This document shows, piece after piece, positions 48,752 to 60,904 of a stretch of 64,000 nt of DNA (position 1 is the first letter of the stretch; each line of letters opens with the position of its first letter). Made by a program: the position numbers and the translations under genes. The stretch is from Myrica gale. Lineage: Eukaryota; Streptophyta; Magnoliopsida; Fagales; Myricaceae. Below the pieces are notes generated by a model, which was given only the letters and a program-made list of their open reading frames with translations, searched no databases and was not told the DNA's origin. The stretch spans positions 20,398,921 through 20,462,920 of the forward strand of contig OZ005601.1 in assembly GCA_963930655.1 (NCBI GenBank), read 5' to 3'.

Positions 48752-51700
48752 TGTGAGACCCCGACTTAAAGACTAGTAGCATCACTTAGTTTAGATTTTC
48801 TTCGATGTCAATTGAAACATTTGAAATCTTACTTTTTGACTCTTTAAGGTCTGCACTATTATGAATATTTGGGGAAAAGAAATGTATGGTTGACTTGATT
48901 TAAAATTTATACCTAAGGTGAAATTTTCCTCTAGCACCTTTTTGTGCATCTTTACTTATAATTAAAATTCTATATAGTTTGTGAGTTTCTATAGTGTTAA
49001 ATTTCATTATTTGGGATCAATTATGCTAGGGCCTTGATTTTTGGAAGTGTATGTTTGCTTGAAATAAAAATGAAAGGGAGTCAACCTTGTATGAAGTGGC
49101 AAGTGAAACAAAAAAAGGGAAAGAGGGAAAAACAGCCGCATGTTTCACCCAATGGAGAGAGAGGCAATATTAACAATGTTAGGGGGCAAGATGGACTTTT
49201 CCCCCACCTCTCTATTTCACTTAGAACACCTCATTTCCTTCTTCATTCGGCTACTACTCACACTACTCATAAACTCTCGCATTCACGCACACATGTAAGG
49301 GGAGAAAGCACCGAAACAGCGGAAGAAGAAGAGTGGGAGAAGAAGGCTGAGAGAAGAAGAAGAAGAAGAAGAAGAAGAAGAAGCAAAAGGAAGAGAATGA
49401 GAAGGAGAAGAGGAGAGAAGAGAAGAACAAAGAAGAAAAGAAAAAGAGGGGAGAAAGGTAGGTCCCAGAGGTCCTTCGGCCATGGGGGAAAATTTCTCCC
49501 ATTAGCCCTTCTTCTTGCACCATTCTACCTTATCTGTTTTCACCTCCCTTCTCTAACATGGTGACATGTTTTAAGTGTCCATTTCCAAGCGAATCTAGGG
49601 GTAAGGGGAAGTGGAAATCCTAATATGAAATTATAAAAATCCGAAAGCTACGTGTAGAAGTTTATGTTATTTGCTTGCATGTTGAATTTGAGTAATGATG
49701 AGTTGGGAATGAAAGGTAGACATGCAAACTGATCTAGAGTTGTGAATGGAGGAGAAGAAGTTATGTTGGGTTGCAAATGGGAGCTTGTTGATGATCGGTT
49801 ATTGCTGACCGAACCTTACACATCATGTCTTTTGTCTATTGGCTTATAGTTTTAGATTCACCTCTAGGTTGCATGCATGTTGGTTTGAATTAGAGAACCA
49901 AGCCTCAAGTGTTGAACCATTAAGAACCCATTGGGATACACGGTTAGATTTGAGAAAAGGTTCAAGTGGAACATTGTTGTAGCATAGGTGCTTGATGGAA
50001 AACCTAAGAGAAAAGGTAATGCATTGACATTGGCCTGGTGAAGAGAGAATCATAGTACTGCTTTAAATTTTGATTTGAAACCATTAAATTAGAAGATTTT
50101 CGTGAGATTAGTTCTGTTATGTGGTGTTGGCAAGATCTGAAATCTTTTTTGCTCATGCATGGCCGGATATGTAGTAGTTATGGCATTGGGTGTAGTCATT
50201 TGATATTTGAATGAGTTGAAGTGCAAATGAGTTGAAGAGAGTGAAGGGCAGATTTGCTTCTTTACTTTCATGGATATACCTGTTATTTCAGCATCTCCTT
50301 AGGGGTTTAAATAGGTTCTTGAATGTTGGTTATGATGCTTAAAGAGACCATAGTTGCTGCTGTTAATGAATGTAGTTGGTTGAAAAGGAAACTTCCTTGT
50401 TGTTGTTGCTGCATCTTTAGAAGCTAGAACTTATCCATTATGAGATATTGTTGTTGTTGGAGAACCCGTAGCATTGATAAGTTTGGCCTATTATGTTAGA
50501 GATCATTGAGAATTATAGAGAAGACTTGTTAAACTAGTTGCTGAAATTAGCTTCTACAGATCACAAAGTAAATAGGAGTGACCTTTGATGCGATTGTTCT
50601 TATTCTTTTATCTTAAGAGAATTCTATGTTATAGGTCTATGAAATACAAAGATTTTAAGCCATACTTTGGGTGATTCTGATAAGTATAGAGTGAGTTATG
50701 CATTTTTCAAGGTTCAGACGTCAAGCTGCCAGTAGCCTTGCACGTCCAAAACTCCTGCTCATTTCAAATACCTTTTAAGTGATCCGTTTAAGTCTAAACT
50801 TTATGAGTCTGGTCTTGAAATTTAATTTTGTGAAAGAGGAATATTTTAAGGTAAATTTTGTGTGATTTAGAGGTGTAATGAATAAGTTGTGGTGTTTTGA
50901 AATTGGAAGGCCGAGCTGGAGGCAACAGTAGTGTTACTCTAGGAATTTCATCTGATATGAAGTGTTTTTGAAAATGCATAGTAATTCCGATGTTTGTGAT
51001 TCTTATCTTCAAGCTTGAACTATGAAAGATATTATTTTAAAAGAAATTTCATGTAATTTGGAGACATGTTTTTGAAGTTATGATTTTAAAGCTGGAGACG
51101 TCGGGGTTGTCTGCTTGGACTTCCTCAGTAGCTTGCATTTTCGGGTAAATCTTTCGAGTGGTAAACAAGCTCCAAATTACCTGGAATTTTAATATGTTAT
51201 AACAATTAGAGTAAGGATCAGTTTGGCATCCAAGTCTCATGGCGTCAACAACCTTAAGATAGAAGTTTACATTGTAGGATCATCATTGAGTAGTTAAGAA
51301 ACATGGATGATTTTGTATGATGTGCTGAATTTAATGGAATGATTATTCTCTACATCTAGTAAACCTCTAAATGACCTTAGTATGACTCATTTGTAGGCAA
51401 GGTGCCACCGTAAGCTCAAGTGGACGAAGGTAAGTGGAAAATTATGTTTTTTCGAAAACTGGAATGATACACATCATGAATATTTATCATCAAGCACGAC
51501 ATGAGCACGTAATGAGTATTTGCATTTATTTTTCTCATAAGGATGAAAGAGAAATTCTATGCAAATGAAAGTACAGTGTATGCTAAGTCATGATATGTTA
51601 TTGGGCTAAATAGGATGGTTTGTACCGTAGCTAAGTATGATAGGTGCATTCACTCCGAAGGACGAATGCGAGAAGGATGGGTAGTCCCTGAGGTATGTGC

Positions 51701-52601
51701 AACCACACTGAAGGACGAATGCGAGAAGGTGTGGACCTCTATGGGTCATGTCTAGCCATCAGGCCTGGGGCCACATCAAGGGCTAGCTCGACCAAATGAC
51801 ATATTCCCAATGAAAATGGGAATGGTTCCGAAGGGAACGCACAACCATGACTTCGGGGTAAATAGAGTGATAGAATGAGTCCAAATAATGATGAAGAGAT
51901 TATTTAAGTTAAATTTCAAGTGCAAGAGTTGCATACATGAACGTCCATTGATTCTGACATATTTTACCTGTCATCCATGATCATGTCATGCATAACCCTT
52001 ACTGTGTCATTCGACTCACAGAATTTAAATTGTATCATTCCAGACGATATTTCAGGTGACGAAATTCATGAGGAGGATCTAGAACCCGAGGTGGGGGGGT
52101 TGACAAGGGTACCCTCCCCTAACATGCAATTCGTGTATATTCTTAGTTATTTATGAGGGGACTGACATGAACCTCCAATGTGTGGTGGTCATGGTCTGTT
52201 CAGTCTTCGAGACTTAAGTCTCCTAAACAACTTATATTTTGGGACCATGATGTAATTATACTTTACGGCCGTAAGTTATTGTCTGAGAATGGGATTCTGA
52301 ATGTCTTCCTATGTGTGTTGTTTGACATAATTACATGTTCTTATTTCGTCTACGTTTTCTTTATGTTCTTATATTCAGTAGAGCATTAAGAGTCCGCATC
52401 TCAGCTTTGGGTAAGAAAATAAATATCTTAATAGTATTTTCATGAACGAAAGAAATTCTTATTTTATTAATACAGTAATAGGCAGGATAGTCTTTAAAAA
52501 AAATTCCGCTTCAAGCTTTTAGTAAATGCGCTGGAGTGTTCATTGTTTGGAATGCTTGCGGCTGTCATTAGCCTCTTCGAGCTAGCGTTCGGGGCGTGGC
52601 A
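48752..52601 (+). mobile_element. 3' LTR of the chromovirus, ~3.85 kb
   Basis: Starts tgtgagaccccgac right after the polypurine tract and ends ttcggggcgtggca. Long LTRs with a TGT(A/G)A(C/G)ACCCCG start and a GGGGCGTGRCA end are typical of the Tekay/Del group. It contains the phrase gaaggacgaatgcgagaagg twice (about 51657 and 51712) and a GAA tract. There is no coding role. Confidence 0.75.
49353..49382 (+). repeat. GAA microsatellite in the LTR
   Basis: About ten GAA units lie within a purine-rich stretch (49320-49450) that is open in several frames only because it is low complexity. Confidence 0.85.
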
Positions 52602-52985
52602 GGCCCACTGTTAGATTGCGAAGGTGTTTTATCACGTAGATGTGGTATATGGATATTGTATGCCTCAACAGTAGTCTGCGAGTGACTTTCATCACCTCAT
52701 TATAGTCTCGGGATGACCTACAATATCAGTAACATTTAGGCTTTATTAGAAATGCACAAAGAATAATTTTTGACATAATGTTATCTATCTAGTGCTCTAG
52801 GTTTCTGGTGTAGGCTTCAAGGGTGGATGTTCACTCCCAAAAGGTACGGTGTAAGCACTTGCGACACTATGAACCTTCAATTATGCTTTTCTTCTATTCA
52901 AATGTGGGCAAGTCCTTTTATTGTGATCCATCACATTGAATTCAGAACATATAACACTAGGACTATCAGTAGGGTTGACTCTTCA
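52602..52985. other. Spacer between chromovirus LTR and MULE transposase
   Basis: No gene recognised. Probably the 3' untranslated or terminal part of the minus-strand MULE, but no terminal inverted repeat was identified. Confidence 0.35.
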
Positions 52986-53989
52986 TGTCCCTATTTCCTC
53001 ACATTCTAGGTGTATTAGGTTGACCCTCAAGTGAGGGGGATCCATCACCTCATACATTCTTCGTATCCATTGATCCTCAGATGGAAGAAGATAAATAACA
53101 GGTGCATATGCCTTCCGGTATGCCTTTGTGGTGCAAAATCAGTCAAACTATTGAAGGTTGACCACAAACTGCTTCAAGTGGCATTCAACCTCGAAGAAAC
53201 CTTCCCCGGCAGATAGGAAGGCAGTGACTTACCTCCTCACCGATCTACACCAGTTTTTCGACCACCTATGGATAGAGTCGACCGGTGTGGTTCCTTATTC
53301 CCTCTCTCTTAAGTTGATACCTCCTCATCAACTTATTACGTATCATTTCAACCATGATTAATATGAGCTTATCCCGTACTTGCAACATGTATGAGTTGAA
53401 GCACTCGCACAAATTTTTCACAACCACATCACTCTTGCTGTAGGTGTGGAACCAAAACGATTCTACACAATTGGCTTAATCTTCTATAGGTAACATGTGC
53501 TGGTTCACTCAACCTTTCATCTCCTCCATTTTCTTATTGAACTCAACCTCGGTATACATTGTGGCTGCTCCCCATAGTTTGTCCTTTATTGCTATCGCAC
53601 GGTGGCAAGCATCTCGAAAGTTCGCGTACAAGTGTCGAACACAGAAGCGATGGTCAGCACTTGGGAGAACTTGATCGAATGCCCTTACAGGACCCTGTAT
53701 ACATAAAGAGATATTAGAGAGTGTAGAATACATGGTCCATCTACATGCTGTAAAGAAAAAGGAAAGAATAAAACTAACCTTTTGTCGACAGACACGAAGG
53801 TCCAGCCACCCTCTGGGACAACCCCGAGATTAGCCAATGTCTCTAAAAACCACACCCAACTGTCCTTTAACTTGGCTTCGACCACTGCAAAGACCACGAG
53901 TAACAAGATCTTCAATGAATACCACGATCTGGACTACCACGAGGGCGAGGATGAATGGCAAGAGCCAGCGCCAGTGATTGACTAGTGCA

Positions 53990-56900
53990 CTCCTGACACG
54001 GCCCGAGCGCGCACACCATACATACCGACCGATTAGGGCAGACTGACAGACCAGAACAACCCAGGTGGACTAACCGACAGGTACAGTCAAAGTCTGCTGA
54101 ACGACCAGGACCGCCTAGGCAGACTGACCGACCAGGGAAGCCAAGTCATGCCGACCGACCAGGACAGCCCAGGCATGCTGACAGTCCAGGAGCCTAGCGA
54201 CAATTATGTCCGGCATGCCAGCAACCTGATCGCAGAAAGAACATGACTAGCTCAAGACCAGCTCGGAGGTCAAGACCCGATCGGGGAGTAGTTGCAGCGC
54301 GACCACGCTTTTATGAAATTGTCTTCCGCGCTCGGTTTCCTTTTTGAAGGAGATTCGAATTGTCTAGATCCGGAATTTTCTCTGAAGATCTAGAAACTTA
54401 TCTTTTCTTTTTTTTGAATTCAGTTTATTAGTTTTGTAAAATCTCCTTGATTTAAGGAACTGGTTTAATTTAAATTCAAATTGATTTGTTTAGGGTTTGT
54501 AAGCTTCTAAGGATGTCTATATAAACATCCTTAGGCGCATTAGGAAAGGTTCATCGAGAGAATATATCTTAAGAGCTTGAGTGTTTTTTGAGTGTTTTGG
54601 CCGAGCATAGGCACGTATATGCTAAGTCGGTTTCAGGGCTTATGACCTTGTCACTTGGGATTCATTCTAGGCTAATAACCTAGATTGGGTACCCGTTCTA
54701 GGGCTAATTAACCCTTGATCGGGAGTGTTCTTGTGGTTTTGGGCTAATTAAATCTTAATTACATTCTTCGTTTTTCATTATAAAATCTCGAGTCTTTTCC
54801 CAATTTGGTGTGTTAGATTCTAAATTACAGTTCGTGTGTTACGTAATCTTGGTCGGGAGGATCGTTGCGATATTGAGTAGATCAGGTCCGAGGAAAATTA
54901 TTGCTTGTTATGGGTTCCTAGACCGGGAACCCTAACGATTTGGTGCTTTCATTGAGATGTGTGAAGACGAGAAGTAAACACGAGCATTTACTTGCTGAGG
55001 GGTTCGATCTTCTTTTGGAGAGAACCCAAGGTTGGTAGTTGTTCCTGCTAAGTTTGTTGTCGGGAGGGGTTCAATCTTCTGTTGGGAGAGAACCTATGGT
55101 CGGAGGTGATTTGCAGCATATTTTAATGGAAGCCGAATCAAGTACTATGCCATCCAACCGAGATCAATTAGAAGCTTTGGAGTCGTCCTCTCTTTGGCTA
55201 AAAGACAAGATGCCTCGAGACCACCACAACCATGGCTCACATGCATGAAGGCATTGACACAGCTAGTCGAACAGCTGAAGTGAATAGGAGAGTAGTGGAA
55301 GGAATGCGGCAAGATTTACAAGCCGTGTTGGCTAGACTTGGTGTAGAGCCAAGAGGAGATAATTATATTCCTGCCGAAAGGATAGAAGAGAATGGGAGAG
55401 AGGTTGTTCATCTCGAGGATGAGAGAAAAACTCATGCTTCCAGGTCCACAAGAGGAGAGCCGAGATCCCGATTAGTCCTTAAATTGGATGGACGTGTAGA
55501 GAACGAGAGGGAGGTGGTAGAGAGGTAACTGCGTGAGGAGGAGTCTAACCATGACACCGATGACCAGGCGAGAACGGAGGAAATAATAGGTGGAGGTCGG
55601 TACCAGGAAGAGATGCCCTATGGCCGAGAGGCGAGAAGAAATGAGAGACCGCCGAGAGGCCACGACTATTATGAGGAAGAAGAAGGAAATCGGTTTAACC
55701 ACCGAGGACCTAGGAGAAGACCCAAGATTGAATCTCCTAAGTTTAATGGTGGAGACCCACTCGAGTGGCTCGATAAAGCCGACCACTATTTTCATCTCTA
55801 TGAAGTCCCGAGGGTGAAAAGAGTACCCACGGCACGCTTATTCCTTGAGGGGAAGGAAAACAAATGGTGGAGATGGATTCGGGCCTAATATGAGAAGGAA
55901 CAAAGATGGCTTGGGTGGATGGCATTCGATAGAGAGCTACTTATGTTGTTCTGGCCCTAGCCCATAGTTAACCGTCATGACCAATTGGCCAAACTTAAGA
56001 AGGAGGGCAAGGTGCATGCCTTTGTGGAAGAATTTCGGGAACTCCAAACTTTAGTAAAAGGTTGGTGCGAGGAGGCACTAATCGACACCTTTGTGGATGG
56101 GCTAAAGCCACAGATAGCCAAGGAGCTCAAGTTGAAGCAGCCCACTAGGCTACCTGAGGCAATGAAGATGGCTGAAATTATGGATGAAAGTCAACATTTC
56201 GAGAAAAGGTATGTCAAAGATCAAGTGGCTAACAAGGCTTCTAAACCCTTGTATTCCACGGGGTCTTGGAAGGGAAATGAGGTGGCTACGGGAGAACCGC
56301 GAAGCAAAGGGAAAGAAGTCAAGAAGCTTAGTCGGGAGGAACTTGATGACTATATTAAGAAGGGCTTATGCTTCAGGTGTGGAGAGAAGTGGAGTCGGGA
56401 CCACCAATGCAAGAAGGCCAAGGTCATGTTTATGATCGATGAAGATGAGGAACATGTGGGGGAGACCAGTGAAGAAGAGCCCGGGCAGGTGGAGTCCTCT
56501 AGCGAGGAGGAAGGTGAAGAGGCCGAGTTGACACTCAATGCCATGTCTAGGGTGCAAAAACCCTTGACCATGCTACTTATGGCTTCAGTTGGTAAGCATG
56601 AACTCACGTTGTTGGTGGAGTGGGTCTACGCACAACTTCATCAATTCCCGCATCCTTTCTAAGGGGGGATTGCATGGAGAAGAAGTGGAACCATTTGATG
56701 TAAAGGTGGCCAATGGTGAAAAGTTGAGATGCGAACTGGTGGTAAGAGCCGTGAAGATAAATGTACAAGGCGTCAGAATAGTGGCAGATCTTCATGTACT
56801 CTCTTTGGTCGGGTTAGATGTGGTCTTGGGCAATGCATGTCTATTTCAGGGCTAATAAGCTTGTCACTTGAGATTCATTCTACGCTAATAACCTAGCTTG

Positions 56901-57113
56901 GGTACCTGTTCTTGTGATTTTGGGCTAATTTACCCTTAACTACATTCTTCGTTTTTCGTTATAAAATCTCGAGGCTTTTCCCAATTTGGTGTGTTAGATC
57001 CAAATTTACAGCTCGTGTGTTACTTAATCTTGGTCGGGAGGATCACAACGGTATCAAGTATATCGGGTTCGAGGAAAGTTGTTGTTTGTTTTAGGTTCCT
57101 AGACCGGGGACCC
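53990..57113 (+). mobile_element. TR-GAG-like LTR element, copy E
   Basis: Fifth, more diverged member of the gag-protease family. GC-rich leader-side region (53990-54300), LTR with TATA (54517-54524) ending near 54935 at gggaaccctaacg, PBS-like ttggtgctttcattgag (54940-54956), two leader repeats (about 55000-55100), gag (55130-56640; GDPLEWLDKADHYFHLYEV, FVEEFRELQTLVKGW, CFRCGEKW), protease remnants, and a 5'-truncated 3' LTR (56838-57113) ending gggaccctaaca. No polymerase. Several breaks. It is inserted in the MULE transposase gene. The precise left end and TSD were not resolved. Confidence 0.65.
54026..54193 (+). repeat. GC-rich array of gaccgaccagg-like words
   Basis: Words such as accgaccagg, ctgacagaccag and ctgaacgaccagg recur about six times at irregular 20-35-bp spacing, with intervening aggcagactg/aggcatgctg. 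The array is at the left part of copy E, corresponding in position to the GC-rich 3' region of copies A-D but different in sequence. Confidence 0.55.
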
Positions 57114-57723
57114 TAACAACTAGGTGCATGTTGTTGTTTAGATTCCTTGCGACCTTAGGAGCTACTCCTTGAATTCAGCATTTAGAAAATCATCCGTCCA
57201 AAAAGGTTTGCACCCATCCTTGAAACCTGTCTTCATTGAATTGAAGGAGACGTATAACCGCTAGAAGAATGGTGGTAGATCCGGTGTTATCTGGTTTGTC
57301 ATAACAATCAAGCAACAATCAAGCAAGAACCTCGATTAGTTTCCCTCATAATCCCAATCCCTTCCATGTTGCTTCTTATGAGAGCCAAAAATCTGCTCTA
57401 GCACCCTTTTCTTTGCCCAGTAACATTTTTGCCGCATTGTCTCACACTACCACCTCTGCTTTACATTATCATATATTTCAAACACTGTCATATTAGGCTG
57501 GTTTTTAATCTGGTCAAGCATCTTGTTGGCAATCCAACATAACCATACTTGCGATAGACGAGGTGAGGAGCGTCTTCTCTGGCAATCTGTCATACACTAC
57601 CAGATGAGGAGCGTCTTCTCTGGCTCCAAGTAGAAAACTAGGTCGCTAGATGGATAGTCGTACTCCTTCACAACACCTTCAACCTCAATGAATGAAAGGC
57701 AGACAGGGTCATAAGGTTCATTG

Positions 57724-59869
57724 TGCGTAACACCCGAGATTTATTTTTTAAAATTTATTTGAATTTGTTATTTGATATTTGAAATGTCTTCTTTAAATTT
57801 GAAATTTGAGTTTAAGTCATTTAAAATAGTTGAATTATTATCTTTGACCTAGTCAAACCTTTTTAAAATTTGACAATTTTTATGATTATTTAAAATTAAA
57901 AGTTTTAGAGTTCCAAAAAGAGACTATTACTAGTATGAGTCTATATATAGATTTACACATTGGTTTTAATTTTTACACACCTCAATTTTACGCCAACAAG
58001 AGGAAAAAAAGCGTTTTCTTTATTTCACAATCTAGATGAAATTTCTTGAAGCAAATTCAGGTATTTCAAATTTATTGATATTTTATTTGTTTTCTTTTTA
58101 TAAGAGATCAAACCGTAGAGTGTCTAGATCTAGCCCTAATTATTTCAAGATTTTCGAAATAGTTTTAAAGGGTTTTCTAGAGTAATCAAGCTTTGGGTTC
58201 AAGATTTGTGCAGAGAAAATTTAGGTTCTTGATATCAGTAGTAGATTGAATTATATTTATAGTCAATCTTGGACATCAAAAAATTATTGTTTTTAGATAT
58301 TTCGTACTAGACATCTTCAGGAGATTTTTGTTAAAGTTTCTTAATTTTTGGAGATGTATTGGTATGGTTTTGAAAATCCAGAATTTAGGCTTAGAAAAAT
58401 TGGAATTGCTGAGAAAGATCATTTGATACCGATTAGCTTTTTGTACCGGATGACATAGCTAGGCTTTGAATTTCGGCTTGAAATTTTATGGGTGTCTCTA
58501 TAACACATATGAATCTTTGTTATAAAGGTCGGGATTTTTTAATATTCGAATAGATCTTTATGAATTTTAGAAATGATGAGTACCGAATTATTTAGGGTAT
58601 AGTTTGACTCCAGGAACACAGGTGAATGTAGATTTTATTTATTGGGTTGTACTAGGAATCTGGATATGAAATTATACAGGTGTATAGGTAACATCATAGG
58701 TAAGTTATATTATAGAATCTGACCAGTGAATTTCGGATTTAATCCTATCGGGCAAATTTAGAGTTTCAATTATGTTTCCGTTTGAGCTTATTTTAATAAG
58801 TTAAATTTTGTATTGATAGGTGTTAAGTCAGAGGCTTATTTACTTGAAGATCCAGGTAAGCGGGATTATTATGCTAGATTTTCCTAAAATACCGAGGTGA
58901 TACTTGAGAAATTGCATGATTTATTGAAAACTCTCAAAGTTTTATTTGCATTACGTTTAATAAAATTGTTAAAGATTATAACATGAAATGTGTAAACATG
59001 AGCCTATTTTTATGTCTAATGATATTTCATGATGTTTTCAATGTTTAAATCAATGTTTTTTTTATATTTATTGTTATTCAAGATTTGTGCATGATATTTC
59101 ATTAAAAGAAGAGAGATATATAAACTTCAAAGTGATGCTTATAGTATGATATGTTATGTATTTTCAAACCCTGAGGCTCAGAGTTACAGAGATAGTGCAT
59201 TGGTACCAATTGCAAGCCATTGAGTGCACCATTTTGGAAACAGAGTGTTTATTTTATAGATTCTTACCGAGTGCACACTTGGGCATGATCAAGCCTTAGT
59301 AAGGAAGAATTATACTCATAATATTGGCTTAGTTTAGCTGATCCCTAAACTAAATAGCAACGGCACAACCCTGTCACAGGGTAAACATGACCCACAATTA
59401 TTGCTAAAGAGATTTTCTTATATAGATAAAACTGATTATTGATAAAGATATGTTATTGAAATTGCCAAAAACAGCTTTTAATAGTTTAGAAAGATTTTAA
59501 ATATTCTATATCTTACTGTTACAGCGTGGCTCATGGGATACACACTAGTATAATGATTTTGCTTACTGAGTTGTTGAACTCACCCGTTATTGTTTTCTTT
59601 AATTTCTTATGTTGATCAGGAGCATATTGATAGTCAAGATTATATGACACGTTGACGAGTAGCTGAGAGATTATTAGAATAAATGTTTCACTCTAGTATG
59701 AATCTAATCATGTTTTGATTTGTCTGTGTTCTGAAAGAGTTTGTAAGTTTCATTGAAGTTTTTAAATAAATTTTATTCCGCATTTATTTTAGATATGTTT
59801 TTAAATCAAAAGTGTAATTGTTTATTGTTAGTAAGTCACCTTCTAGCCTTTGAGGTTTGGGGCGTGACA
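57724..59869 (+). mobile_element. Solo LTR (gypsy chromovirus type), ~2.15 kb
   Basis: Starts tgcgtaacacccgag and ends ggggcgtgaca, the terminal style of Tekay/Del-type LTRs. The 7-bp word cattgtg occurs at both junctions (57719-57725 and 59868-59874), which includes the target duplication plus part of the LTR ends. On the minus strand the MULE coding text continues from one side to the other (VGG... to HNEPYDPV). There is no internal coding region. Confidence 0.75.
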
Positions 59870-59968
59870 TTGTGTACCACCCACCTTCCCACCAACATAT
59901 TCGCACCCGACCGACCTGTCAAAATTCCCCCCGTAATGGGCCTTAAATACAAGATAAGCTGACACCAT

Positions 59969-60450
59969 TGTAAATAAAAACCTGCCACAATGAGCATTAA
60001 TTTAATGAAAACATAGATAGAGTTTTACAATGGATAGGTACAAAAAGTAATAAATAGAAAATATTTAAGTTAGATGTGCACGTGTAAAGCAATAATGTGG
60101 AAGAAGACAAGATTTGTGAATAAAAGTTCTAGTCTTGTATATGTCAGCAGTAGCTTTCTTAAGATTTGTAATTGTCTCTGTTCTTCAAGTTTTTTTCTAT
60201 CTTGGAGTCTGGGTCATAAATGATTATGTAAGTCGTTGCTTTCTCTCTCCATCTAGTTTTATTTATAGCCATCTGCTATCTAGACTTTTGTGGCCCTCAA
60301 GATGTTGGATTGTACCACTAGTGGTAACCCTAGTGATTTTAAAATCAAAAGGATGAGCTGGAGACGTTCTTGGATTTTCTGTGAAATCGCAACATGTGTT
60401 GACACCTAGACGACATGTATCAACACCATTAGCCTTCTTTGGAATTTAGT
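59969..60450. other. AT-rich spacer
   Basis: No gene recognised. May include the 5' part of the minus-strand MULE and, to the right, an LTR-like region with the minisatellite. Confidence 0.35.
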
Positions 60451-60667
60451 TCTCGGGTGTACGTGGCATGTGTCAACATCATCTTCACATGTATCGACAT
60501 CATCAAAATTGCTTTCGGGTGTATGTGGCACATGTCAACACCTATCTTCACATGTGTCGACACCATCAAACCAGCACTTGGGTGTCCTTGACATGTGTTG
60601 ACACAATCAAAACAACACTCGGGTGTCCTTGGCATGTGTCCACACCTATTTTCATATGTGTCGACCA
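60451..60667. repeat. Minisatellite with gtgtcgacac/catgtgtcaaca words, about four units
   Basis: Units begin tcgggtgt(a/c)c/t-tggcatgtgtcaacac and include ttcacatgtgtcgacaccatcaaa. Two full units of about 65 bp and two shorter ones (about 45 bp) are seen. Similar arrays are frequent in plant LTRs; the surrounding sequence gives no family. Confidence 0.65.
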
Positions 60668-60904
60668 TCTGGAGAGATTTTCTACTACTTAAAGGTGTCA
60701 TTTTCACTCAAATTCTTCTTAAAACACCTACATTATTGAACCACATAGACATTTTAATTTATTCAAAAATATTAGAGAATATGAAAATAATTGAATAGAG
60801 AGATTTTCAAATCTTTTGAGAATCATTTTTAGCAAATGAAGATTAAAATGATTAACTTCTAAAGTATTTCAAAGAGCGTATATAAAGTTTGTTGTCATAA
60901 AAAA

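Larger units (their letters stand above)
46201..52601 (+). mobile_element. Ty3/gypsy chromovirus (Tekay/Del-like): integrase to 3' LTR
   Basis: Fossil element lacking its 5' half. From 46201: RNase H-integrase linker and the zinc-binding region of integrase (LAEAHTTPYTIYPGGTKMY, later VARCLTYQKVKAEHQ), integrase core ([72 protein letters not shown]), then the C-terminal region up to about 47680 (words like [20 protein letters not shown] and GVHDVFHVS). About 1 kb of 3' internal DNA follows, with a polypurine tract aaggaggggagga just before the LTR at 48752. A handful of breaks in the coding part; moderately old. Confidence 0.8.
52990..59968 (-). mobile_element. MuDR-type MULE transposase gene, split into three by insertions
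   Basis: Minus strand, three segments in order. N-terminal: 59968-59875 (ATG at 59968; MVSAYLVFKAHYGG). Middle: 57718-57118 (NEPYDPVCLSFIEVEGVVKE, YPSSDLVFYLEPEK, later TGFKDGCKPF from the start of the catalytic region). C-terminal: about 53900-52990 (VVFAVVEAKLKDSWVWFLET, GGWTFVSV, AFDQVLPSADHRFCVRHLYA, NLCECFNSYML, LMRRYQLKREGI, then YRKAYAPVIYLLPSED). These blocks follow MULE/MUDR order, including the DDE-containing region and part of the SWIM-side tail. An intron with GT-AG ends is visible at 53695-53778. A one-base frame shift lies near the N-terminal junction and several stops occur in the C-terminal part. A solo LTR separates the first two segments and a TR-GAG-like element the last two. 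Non-functional. Terminal repeats of the MULE were not found. Confidence 0.78.

Noticed and set aside
49034-49564. 176-codon frame with a long Arg/Lys-rich stretch
   Set aside because: It is produced by a GAA/AGA-rich microsatellite inside the chromovirus LTR; all frames there are low complexity.
60451-60667. Possible CRISPR-like array
   Set aside because: Units are adjacent tandem repeats without unique spacers, in a plant genome; it is a minisatellite.
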